Assembly (NCBI GenBank): GCA_001584585.1
Contig: LSYV01000038.1
Coordinates: forward strand, 518,896 to 569,669
DNA: 50,774 nucleotides
Source: Gonium pectorale
Lineage: Eukaryota; Chlorophyta; Chlorophyceae; Chlamydomonadales; Volvocaceae
Direction: 5' to 3'
Shown: piece by piece, positions 37,801 through 44,779 of the stretch
Layout: each line of letters starts with the position of its first letter
Position numbering within the stretch: the first letter of the stretch is position 1
Notes under the pieces: model-generated
What the model was told of the DNA's origin: nothing
The model's database searches: none
What the model saw: only the letters and a program-made list of their open reading frames with translations
Made by a program: the position numbers and the translations under genes

Positions 37801-39849
37801 GCTGTCCGTGTCGCTGTGGGCTGCCAGGCGCGCCACTGTGACATTCCGGAAGGTCAGCGCTGGACAGCTCCTGCATACATACGGTACAGCACACACAACA
37901 AGGTTTGCATGAGGAGTAGCAGCCTTTATGTATGCATGTACATCTTACATGCATGTTAATGCAGGGTTTCGGATTAAGGGTTTAGGGTCGTACGTCCCAC
38001 CCACCCGGCCCAGGGCCCACCAGCACGCCAGGATGGGCCCCCTCGCACTGAGCGGGACATCTTGGATGGTGGAGTCCACCAGAGTCAGGTTAACGCCGAT
38101 GAAGGCCAGGCCCCAATGCTTCTGTCGGACGCTGTCGTCGTCAGTGCTGCGCCCCCTGTCGTCGGTGCCGTCGGTTACACCTGAAATGTTGTAGGATACG
38201 CCATCGCCGCTGTAAACTAGGCTGCGATTCAGCTGGGGTCCAACGGCAAGACTTATGGTGACATGAGTGCCCGCCGCCGGCACTGATATGGCCGCGCCGA
38301 CGATGACGCGGTTTGTGCAGTGGAGGCTCGCTTGCGCTGCTGAACCATTTAGTCCACCCCGTACTTGATACTTGCACTCGATGGCGGGAGCTGGGCGAGA
38401 GCTTTGCGGCAACGGCAGCTTCGGGCCGCTGTAGGTGAAGGTGTCAATGTTACAGTCTGCAAAGTAGATTGGTAGGGCCAACTGTCAAAGGATCACCTAA
38501 CATCGCTTATCCTATGAAACCGGTGTACTTGGAGATAGGTCATCAAATATAGGAGTTCCAGGTGAAAGGGGTAGGGTAGCGTGCGGGAGGGTCGAAGGGG
38601 GCGGGGCGGGGCTTTACCTGCTGCTGATGATGACAATGCCGGTGGTGGTGGCGGTGGTGGTGGGGGTGGTGGGGGTGATTGCGGGGGTGTGCCGTCCTCC
38701 ACTGACGGGGGTCCTGAATGCAAGGCAAGGGGAAAGGGGCGAGGTGGGAGGTAGGTGCGGAGAAGCAGGCGGCGGGAGATGTCAAATGGGACTTGGCTCA
38801 TCAGCATGGAAACCTGACACAAAGGTGAGCCGGCATGCATGTGCACCGCATCTATCTTAAGATATGGCACTTAAGGATGTTTTAGGGCTATCACCACCGG
38901 CCGCGATTGACTCTCACCATACTCATCAGCATTTGCAGCCCTGCGCCTGCTGATGACAGCCCTGCCGTTGCGGCTGGTGTGCAGCACCTGGGCCAGGGCT
39001 GCGCTGGTGGCCATCCCGAACCAGGGCTTCAAGCGGCCTGCAGGGAGAAACCAAGTGGCGCGGGACGCACACGTATGTACAGGACACGATGTTGCTGAAC
39101 GCATGCATGCATGCCCGATACAGTACTACGGTTTGCACCACGGCACTACTGTCAACTCCGCACGAGATCGGAGTTCACCCTACCACGCACAACACTGTGG
39201 GCCCCAGTCCTTCAGCAAGTATCGTTTTGATTTTCTTATATATGCAATCCCGGACGTCATCCCCGCTGCCCTGAATTTCGACGCAAGGCATGTGTATATG
39301 CGGGTGCTGTGCACGTGCGGCGGGAAGCTATATCTGCAGTTGTGCCCACTACGCTGCCCCTCTATTATCTTGAGCAGGTTACTGCCCCATATATAAGATG
39401 GCCTACACGGTCAGGGGTCAGGCTGGGTGAGGCTTGTCATGATGACAGGTCATGGTGCGCGTGAGTATGTACTGCGGGCAGTGGGACTGAGTTTGTACGT
39501 AGGTGGGTGATGATGATAAGGTGAGTTGCTTCCTGAGGCTAGTGGAGGGGGCTGACGGGTTGGCACAAGGGCTAAGGGGTGGGGGTTGTTGCAGGGGGAC
39601 AATAAGGTGGGAGGGGGGAATACGGTAGAAGTAAGGCGCGGTGCGCGGGGCGGCGGGGGGGGGGGCACCCACTTTGATCACGTAGCCGGCACGCGCGTAC
39701 CCGCTGATGTAGAGCTTACTTTCAGCCGTTGTTTTAGCGGCGGAATGCCGAAATTCATGCTCGCTGTTGTCGTCAGCTGCTGCCTCACGCGCTGCGAAAT
39801 AAACGGCGGAGACAAAGCTTGAGGAGCGAGCCGCGACCATATCTACCAT
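16933..39849 (-). CDS. Giant POMP/parallel beta-helix repeat membrane protein
   Basis: About 33 exons splice in phase to roughly 2,510 aa. From 3' to 5': 16933-17292, 17626-17893, 18029-18243, 18452-19127, 19288-19532, 19648-19816, 19888-20432, 20579-20703, 20810-20924, 21067-21264, 21388-21611, 21696-22008, 22144-22227, 22354-23827, 23915-24073, 24152-24438, 24757-24840, 25815-25904, 26801-26890, 27417-27503, 32434-32529, 33419-33508, 34600-34689, 35790-35879, 36199-36285, 36506-36589, 36901-36973, 37348-37560, 37681-37870, 38021-38456, 38618-38713, 38918-39037, and a doubtful first exon 39789-39849. Order: short N-terminus, polyproline linker (about 61-92), beta-helix repeats (about 250-1330) with GGAIY and SxxxxN motifs, Cys-rich modules including CPGG, GYWHSAPDS and CEPGYF, then about seven membrane segments from residue 1880. 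The architecture suggests a surface receptor, adhesin or channel; function is unknown. Exon 22354-23827 is one base out of frame. Confidence 0.78.
19888..20924 (-). other. Cys-rich juxtamembrane modules of the giant gene
   Basis: Exons 20810-20924, 20579-20703 and 19888-20432 encode a Cys-rich region just before the first membrane segment. Landmarks are CQGCPDHARCPGG, GYWHSAPDSALIHRCP and LCAACEPGYFINAEFECR, which runs into GCPPTW in the next exon. The spacing resembles ephrin-receptor-like or GCC2/GCC3-like Cys modules seen in large algal ectodomain proteins; that assignment is by eye. N-glycosylation sequons are frequent on the N-terminal side, fitting an extracellular location. Confidence 0.65.
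23292..23300 (-). other. Frame-breaking G9 homopolymer inside the largest beta-helix exon
   Basis: On the coding strand nine consecutive G follow the codons for GNRAVR. With eight G the protein would read straight from NRAVRQ into GGAIYARPGG, a normal beta-helix turn. With nine, the frame leaves the repeat and stops about 70 codons later, at 23087. Exon 22354-23827 is 1474 nt with both ends in phase 0, so exactly one extra base fits. A sequencing or assembly indel in a homopolymer is the simplest cause; a true null allele is the alternative. Confidence 0.8.
24897..25000. repeat. 16-bp tandem repeat, 6.5 copies, intronic
   Basis: Six perfect copies of GCGGCTTGGATAGATA run from 24897 to 24992, followed by a partial copy to 25000. 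Their perfection implies recent expansion. They lie in the intron of the giant gene between exons 24757-24840 and 25815-25904. Confidence 0.92.
25891..27340. repeat. Duplicated exon-plus-intron units, array A
   Basis: This segment is repeated at 32516-35095. It includes most of intron 25905-26800, exon 26801-26890 and the following intron. Landmarks recur in both arrays: CATTGC(A/G)CCG at about 26151 and 27277, the 3' tail of a retroelement, GTGAGACGCTTGTCACAG downstream of each exon, and a conserved CAATAATTGTGCATT block. The landmark spacing here is about 1.13 kb. Relative to array B, about 87 bp is missing near 26982. Confidence 0.85.
26150..26660 (+). mobile_element. 3' fragment of a non-LTR retroelement (copy in array A)
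   Basis: Translating forward gives GWQVRYHAMPASAIGLGN and then RRDLATLLRTLGRTTNQAN, matching the C-terminal domain of the better preserved copies at 30944 and 42163. A GC-rich 3' UTR with CGGCTTTTTC(G)-type blocks follows. Stops and frameshifts show it is dead. It lies antisense in an intron of the giant gene and has been duplicated together with the host exons. Confidence 0.7.
28627..28731. repeat. Palindromic GC element plus (CCGT)n at the gap edge
   Basis: GGGCGGAGCCCCC occurs twice (28627-28639 and 28658-28670) around the hairpin GCCGCGAAGCGGC. A (CCGT)n tract then runs from 28689 into the gap. A similar GGGGCTCCGCCC word and a perfect hairpin AAGCTTC-ACT-GAAGCTT (29788-29804) occur beyond the gap. 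The palindromes resemble, from memory, those in volvocine organelle genomes; a database search would be needed to confirm this. Confidence 0.7.
28732..29295. other. Assembly gap (564 N)
   Basis: A run of 564 N beside a CCGT microsatellite, within the 4.9-kb intron between exons 32434-32529 and 27417-27503 of the giant gene. Further beta-helix exons could be hidden in it. Confidence 0.95.
30110..32034 (+). mobile_element. Decayed L1-like non-LTR retrotransposon, interrupted by a younger insertion
   Basis: The order is: end of an APE-type endonuclease (FDAVLSDHSPVLLSL, about 30189-30233, containing the SDH motif), a linker with WCDEECSAAWRAFQAYRR and NPRALWTWLK, then the start of a reverse transcriptase (LNQPLTVAEVEDA, NNKSAGF, then WRVSTSTPLFKK near 32030). 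At least two frameshifts lie before 30930 and the element stops shortly after the first RT motif, so it is inactive. A second element inserted at 30944-31725 splits it. It sits antisense in the largest intron of the giant gene. Confidence 0.75.
30931..31738 (+). mobile_element. Nested 5'-truncated retroelement with 13-bp target-site duplication
   Basis: TGGACGCGAGAGT occurs at 30931-30943 and again at 31726-31738; between them lie 782 bp. The insert carries an open frame to 31576 ending in the element's C-terminal domain: KMRPDLLLIP, then YTVHIVEAGYTADTNHAEK, then GWNVRYTC and GGTIRKDLRPLL. A 3' UTR and an (ATT)n tail (about 31705-31725) follow. The RPD...VEAG pattern loosely resembles a PD-(D/E)xK nuclease fold. 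The frame of the interrupted older element continues across the duplication when one copy is discounted, confirming nesting. The open frame and perfect duplication indicate a recent event. Confidence 0.88.
32128..32310 (+). mobile_element. Retroelement 3' UTR fragment
   Basis: ACCACCCTAACCGTCACTCG and the following blocks (TTGCCGCGGCTTTCTC, GGCCTACCTCCTT, ATTACGCCA) align by eye with the 3' UTR of the insertion at 42163-42739, in the same order. No coding part remains. It directly abuts the truncated L1-like element ending at 32034. Confidence 0.55.
32770..33260 (+). mobile_element. Retroelement 3' fragment (array B, first unit)
   Basis: This is the counterpart of 26150-26660, with the same degenerate C-terminal coding remnant (GWQVRYHAMPASAI) and 3' UTR. 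Additional stops show independent decay. A third counterpart lies at about 33985-34460. All are antisense to the giant gene and travelled with the duplicated exons rather than by new insertion. Confidence 0.65.
33985..34460 (+). mobile_element. Retroelement 3' fragment (array B, second unit)
   Basis: Same landmarks as the copies at 26150 and 32770: the CAGCCACTCATC block, the degenerate GNVMTN and LATLLRTL remnant, and the CGCCCGCGGTATGAGCTGC start of the 3' UTR, which here lacks a short TTACGGCTTTTTCG stretch. It precedes exon 34600-34689 in genomic order. Confidence 0.65.
35330..35660. repeat. Degenerate GCTAAACG-rich tract
   Basis: About 330 bp stand out from the surroundings by dense GCTAA, TAAACG and GCTAAACG words in both perfect and mutated form, with lower GC than nearby. 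It lies in the intron between exons 35790-35879 and 34600-34689. No coding potential was seen. It may be an ancient satellite or part of a DNA transposon. Confidence 0.5.
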
Positions 39850-39958
39850 GCATCCATATCTACATCAAGACTGGTGGTAATCGGAACCTCAATTATTGCA
39901 GCAGCATACATGCATGCATGCATGCTCGCTCGCTCGATCGCTCGCTCAAAGCAAGTCC

Positions 39959-40366
39959 ATGCATGCATTCAACGACCTCGCTCAGAAAGTCCCCATCCAC
40001 ATCCTACCGGCCGTCTTACCTGATAGCGAGACAGCCAGAGCGCCCCAGCAGGCGAAGAACAAACAGGCCAGGAAAGCCGCTCGAGCTATCATTATTATTC
40101 CCGCCAAAATTGTACAGAAGGCGCTTCCTCAGCAGCTGTCCGACTTAGGAATACCTCGTCAAAAACTCGTTCTTATGCCATTCAAAAGCAAGCAGACCAG
40201 CCGGCGGCAGAGAAGGACGAATCGATCGACGTGTCAATCTTATTTGCCGTATGGTCAATGTTGTTACTGTGGTTGAGTTGCTTATGCATTGATTTATCAG
40301 CGCCAGCAGCCAGTTGGTCAGGATCCACAGAGAATCCAAAAGCACGGGCGGGCGAACAGGAAGCAG
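39959..40366 (+). CDS. Candidate plus-strand exons, protein unknown
   Basis: Two exons join in phase: 39959-40248 (ATG start, donor CC|GTATGG) and 40301-40366 (acceptor TTTATCAG, donor AG|GTAAGC). The translation begins MHAFNDLAQKVPIHILPAVL and is strongly basic in the middle (QAKNKQARKAARA), followed by IIIIPAKIVQKALPQQL. No family is recognised. The second exon ends in phase 2 and could join the open segment that starts at 43258, but that frame disagrees with the gene model at 43275. This may be a separate gene, the 5' part of that gene, or an old gag-like remnant. Confidence 0.35.
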
Positions 40367-40558
40367 GTAAGCGGGAACCATCTCTGCCCATACATGAGGG
40401 CCCATGCATATCTATCTGATCGCTTTACAGTTTTTAAGCGCATTTGAGTGTTCAACCCCAGTACGTAAAGCTTGTGCGTGGGCACTCTTCGGAGAGAACG
40501 CCTAATCGTGCGTTGTAGAAAAAACGACATGTATCATTATGTACCTTAGCCTTGCCAC

Positions 40559-40612
40559 CTGACTGCTGACTGCTGACTGCTGACTGCTGACTGCTGACTG
40601 CTGACTGCTGAC
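40559..40612. repeat. 7-bp tandem repeat (CTGACTG)n
   Basis: Fifty-four bases of perfect CTGACTG repeat, 7.7 copies. Confidence 0.95.
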
Positions 40613-40839
40613 GGCCGTGTCTGCTGAAGGCTTGCTTACGTGCGTGCGCAGCTGCAGATGCAGAGCGTGGGTTAACCGTAGCGAACCCTACGTGTGGGTA
40701 TGTAGGTATCCCAGTGGGCGCGCAAGGGGGGGAGCGACGGGGACAGGGCTCTACGCGGGAGAGGGCGGGGATGCCGTACGTGAATAGGAGACAAGCTGTC
40801 GTGTGCTTAGCCGAAAAGCCGAACCCCCTTCCCCTACCA

Positions 40840-41160
40840 ACAGATAAGCGGGTTAAGTCTGTGCTTAACCGGCTGGCGAGCTGGGCGCGTACAGAAATTA
40901 AGCACGACTTAAAATGTCGCGTTTCGTGCTTAGCACGTGCTTATACGCGTCTTAACGGCTTAAGTTTGCAGGGCCCCGGAGCTCGCTAAGTCAACTTAAG
41001 CACTGCGGACTCGCGGAGTGCTCAACCGTTAAGGCGACTTATGCAGTGCTCAGCGCTGAGTCCTGTACATGTCCACATTCTTATCTTAGTGAATCTGCTT
41101 ACTGCTGACTGATGGACTGCGCGCAGACTTAGACTTAACTTAACGCTGTCTTAACTGAGC
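40840..41160. repeat. CTTAA/TTAAG-dense block
   Basis: TTAA occurs about ten times in 320 bp, mostly as GCTTAA, CTTAAG or TTAAGC, with mirrored words on both strands. The frequency is well above the rest of the window. It may be a degenerate DNA-transposon end, since TTAA is the piggyBac target, but no terminal inverted repeat or transposase was found. Confidence 0.4.
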
Positions 41161-42149
41161 CGGGTGCACGTGATTCTTAGGCACAGCAATGACCCATGGG
41201 TCGGTCGGCAATTCTGATTCGGATGCCGGATTACACGTGCTGTAAATGCAGTACGGTACGACTTTCAACATGAAGCATTGCGGCGTGTAACGTTGATGCC
41301 CTATCCCATTCTCGCTCCGACCTGCCAGGACCCCTGTCCCACGCCCACTCGAGAGGCAAGCGTTGGAAGCCACTATGCACGGCTACTAGAGCATCTCCTC
41401 AGCCAGAACTAGAAGCTACGAAACCGCTTGCGAAATCGTATGCGATGGCATTCCTCATCATCTACACAGCCTGACTGTCTGCACTAACAGGTTCACAATC
41501 AATTCATTCATTCCCCACTGCGAATTGCCAAAAAGAGCGGCGACTAACGGCACCGGCCCCAAAAAGGGAGCAGCACCTCAAAACACGCCGGAGCGCACAA
41601 CCCCTCGCTCACCAGCACCACGCACCCCGCACCCCGACTCCAAGCACAACCACGAAGCTCAGCATGTGCCCCGCGACTGTGCGCGTGCGTGGCCCGCTGG
41701 TGACCACCCCGCCTGCCTCCTGCCTCTTGCTGCATATAAAATAAAGCCTTCTCGGAGTTCCACTGCCGACAGCGCGTCGTCGGACTGGCACCGCAAGCAA
41801 GCTACTTCCTCGTTTCTGGTTCTCTTTGTTTTGCTATTGCAGATCCACGCTCTTTTTTTGCTATTGCAGATCCACGCAAGGGCAGGGAGGCGAGCACAAG
41901 GTCCCTCCCAGCCTGCCACGAGCAAATCGGACGGGTGGCGCGGAGCTCCCACAGTGCCTGTTGCGCCAGGGCTTCCACCGGCGGGGCCCGCCGGGAGGGT
42001 CTAGAGGACCCCGCACAGCCGCTGCCAAGTGGCAATACCATGCCCGCGAGAGCCCATGACATCATCGTGGTCGTCATTGTCGGATTGCTGCTCCCGGCGA
42101 CCACCACGCACGCTGCTGGGCGCCGGGTGAGGCGCCTGTGCTGCTCCTA

Positions 42150-42752
42150 GACGTCCGGCCCCCAGCCGTCCCCTTTCCCCCGAACAGCGAAGGAGCGCGC
42201 CGAACACACTGTCCACATCCTAGAAACCGGGTACGCAAGTGACTGGGACCACACAGCAAAACAGCATGCCAAGCTTGCCCAACGCGAACAACTCGTAACC
42301 CTTCTTCATGATGCAGGATGGCAAGTCAGCTACACACCTGCCTCCGCCATCAGCTTGGGTAACACGGGCACCATTGTATTAGGCGCGACCTCACCGCCCT
42401 CCTCCGCACACTCAGTTGCACCACCAAACAGGCGGCCACATGCTGCGATACCCTACACCAACACGCAGTCCACACCGCACATGCGATTGTCACCCTGCGG
42501 TACGAGCTAATCGGAAGGCAGAGCTGTACCCGCTACAAACCACCCTAACCCCAACCCGCGGGAGGAGTAGGTGTGGGGCAACCCCACCGCTCCTTGCCGC
42601 GGTTTTCTCTTTCTTCTCTCCAGGGGGAAGGGCTCCTTAGGGCGTCATGGCTCTGCCATGACGTACCTCCCGGGCCTACGGTACCTCCTTAAATTACGCC
42701 AGAGCTATGCTCGGTGTTGGTATTATTATTATTATATATGACGTCCGGCCCC
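42150..42752 (+). mobile_element. 5'-truncated retroelement insertion with 13-bp target-site duplication
   Basis: GACGTCCGGCCCC occurs at 42150-42162 and 42740-42752 around a 577-bp insert. The insert encodes the same C-terminal domain as the copy at 30944 (HTVHILETGYASDWDHTAKQ, then GWQVSYTPASAISLGNTGT). A frameshift follows near 42376, then RRDLTALLRTL, a GC-rich 3' UTR and an (ATT)n tail at about 42720-42735. The duplication length and tail agree with the nested copy, defining one family. Confidence 0.88.
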
Positions 42753-43274
42753 ACCCAACAGGAAAGCGATCGCAGCACTGGTGAGCTGCCACGCTCTACG
42801 GCAGATAGAGCGCTTGGGTGCCGGGGCCAGCGGCGGTAGGCCGGGTGTCAGGAGCGTGTGGGGTTGGGCATTGGCTGCGGGGCATATGCTGTCTGCTGGC
42901 AACGTTAGTCACGGCGTTCGGAAACGATGGAACCCCCTCTGTGAAAAGGGTGCTTGTTTGAGTGCTGCGGGCAGGTGGGGCCGGCAGCACCGCCTGGGTG
43001 GCTGGACAGGTGGGTCCAGCCAGGGGCTTGCCTGCCTGCTGGGCCCGTCGTCCTTGCTGTGAAGTAAGGCTTGCTGTGGCCTGTGGGCGCTGCGCCGGGA
43101 AACGTAGGGATCCGAACAGCTCGACTTGGTACACACACACTCAAACGTGCGCTCGACTGAAATGACGAACGAAGCCGCTCAGTAGAGCAAGTTGCAGGAA
43201 CAGGTGATGGTGCTCACTCGGTTCTCTGCTGACGGCGGAACTTCATGGGGTCCTGAGGCGGAGCCTCTCCCCCA

Positions 43275-44344
43275 ATGTACGAGCGCAACTGGCAGCCAAC
43301 GCAATCGCCCGCTACGCCAGCCACGACAGCCCGTTGCGCATTACATGGGAGGCAACAGGTAGGCGCCATAAGTGATGAGGCGGGGAGATTCGCCCTGGCC
43401 CGCTCATCAAACGACGTCACACCCCGCACATACATCCTGCAGCAGAGCCCCAGCAGTGCCCCGTACGACCGCACAATCCATGGCGAGCTAGCGAGCCATC
43501 AAAAGTAAGCACGGAGCACACACACGCGGCCGTTGGGCAGCAGGGCGCCCCATCGACCCGTACCTCGGCCTCCATCCAGAAAAAATGTACGGCAGCAACT
43601 GTCGACACACCGAAAGCCGGCCGTGAGCACGGCGGCATACGCTCAGTGGGAAGCAATGACGAAACAAAAAGTAAGCAGCTATCTGCGATGCACCACGCAC
43701 CAAGCGCCGCCTGGAAGGCATGCCGTGAACCCGGTCGGCGGGGCGCATGGACGACAAACGACCAAGGAAGCACTTCACACATACACTCAGGCCCCCGGCG
43801 GTACTCCAGAGCAGCGCTCGGGCTCGCAACAAAAACCAGATAGATAGAATATGCACATACATGCAACCACGGTATGCACAGCCTACACTGCTAGGAATGC
43901 CGTACTCATCATCTGCTCAGCACCCGCCGCCTCGCTGAAAACTGCATGCGAGCGTCCCGCAGTTCGATTCCCGTAAACGGTACCACCGGTATGTACGGCC
44001 TTGATGGCAAGCTCGGTAGCCCCCGCCCCCACCGCCCCCACCGCCGCACACTCCATCCAGCACATCCCCACCCAAGCAACGGAGCCGCGCAGCCGATCAT
44101 GGGGCACTCTTGGCATCGCGGCGGGGCGCGTCCCCGTCCACTAGATGGTGATCGGTGCGATGACAGATACAGCGTCGTTCATGTCCCGAAGGCTGTACTG
44201 CGGCCCCTTAGACCCCAAATAAGCCACGCAGTCGCCCCTCAGCTCCGCCAAGCCGGCAGCGTGCACGCCCCGTCTCCACCAACACCATGTTCTGCACCAG
44301 GGCGCCGGAGGCAAGATCTGCGCGCCATGGATGTCCCGCCGTAG
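43275..44344 (+). CDS. Hypothetical protein, five exons, 225 aa
   Basis: Exons 43275-43504, 43580-43670, 43810-43871, 43921-44015 and 44145-44344 splice in phase from an ATG to TAG with GT-AG introns of 75, 139, 49 and 129 nt. Recognisable pieces are KKNVRQQLSTHRKPAVSTAA, RNKNQIDRICTYMQPRTRRL, IPVNGTTGMYGLDGKLGDGD and YSVVHVPKAVLRPLRPQ. The protein is basic, with a Pro/Arg-rich tail, no signal peptide and no membrane segment. No family is recognised. The downstream three exons are the most convincing. The first exon is uncertain because another frame, starting NVRAQLAANAIARYA, is also open there. The gene converges with the transporter, stops being 435 bp apart. Confidence 0.45.
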
Positions 44345-44779
44345 GGTAGCTTGCTTGGTACGGTGGCTCGCCGGCTTGGCTTGCCGCCAAGTAAGCGAAT
44401 CGAGCTAAGGGCAGCCTCCGCGCCGCCTTCTTCATTTCCGGGCGAGCTGCTGTTCCTCCAGCCTACGGGGTTGGGAGGCATCGTGAAGAGTAAGCGGCCG
44501 CGTGAATGTGGGAGCTGATGAGGACTGCGGGTAGGCTCGCTCTGCAACCACCTCCGCACCACCCCCGAAGCTGACAGAGAACCGGACCGACAATGTCTTC
44601 ACCGAGCCTAGCCCATTCCTCAACTCGCCAAGCTCAACTCGCAACGAGGGCCGCGTGCCGTTCCCGCGCGCACTTTTGAGCCCCAGCCTCCCTCCCCGCT
44701 GTCGCCACATGGGCCACACGGTTTTAAACGGGGACTGCGGGGACTCAGCGTGCCGAGGCGAGAAATGAGAAATGGGCAC
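44345..44779. other. Convergent 3' intergenic region
   Basis: The 435 bp between the stop of the 225-aa gene and the stop of the transporter must hold both 3' UTRs. No distinct terminator-like or repeat structure was seen. Confidence 0.4.

Larger units (their letters stand above)
40367..43274. other. Region between candidate plus-strand exons
   Basis: No complete gene is visible. It holds a 7-bp tandem repeat (40559-40612), a TTAA-rich block (about 40840-41160), a TATAAA word at 41735-41740, a duplicated acceptor-like 20-mer (41831-41877) and a retroelement insertion (42163-42739). The open stretch 41525-42004 is low-complexity (Pro, Thr, Ala) and cannot be assigned. It may all be one large intron. 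Confidence 0.4.

Noticed and set aside
37970..37990. GGGTTTAGGG-like word suggesting a telomeric repeat
   Set aside because: A single occurrence with no tandem array.
40145..40409. Hydrophobic minus-strand start (SLWILTNWLLALINQ) as a signal anchor for the giant gene
   Set aside because: No donor in the right phase links it to exon 38918-39037, and it overlaps well-formed plus-strand exons; left open rather than annotated.
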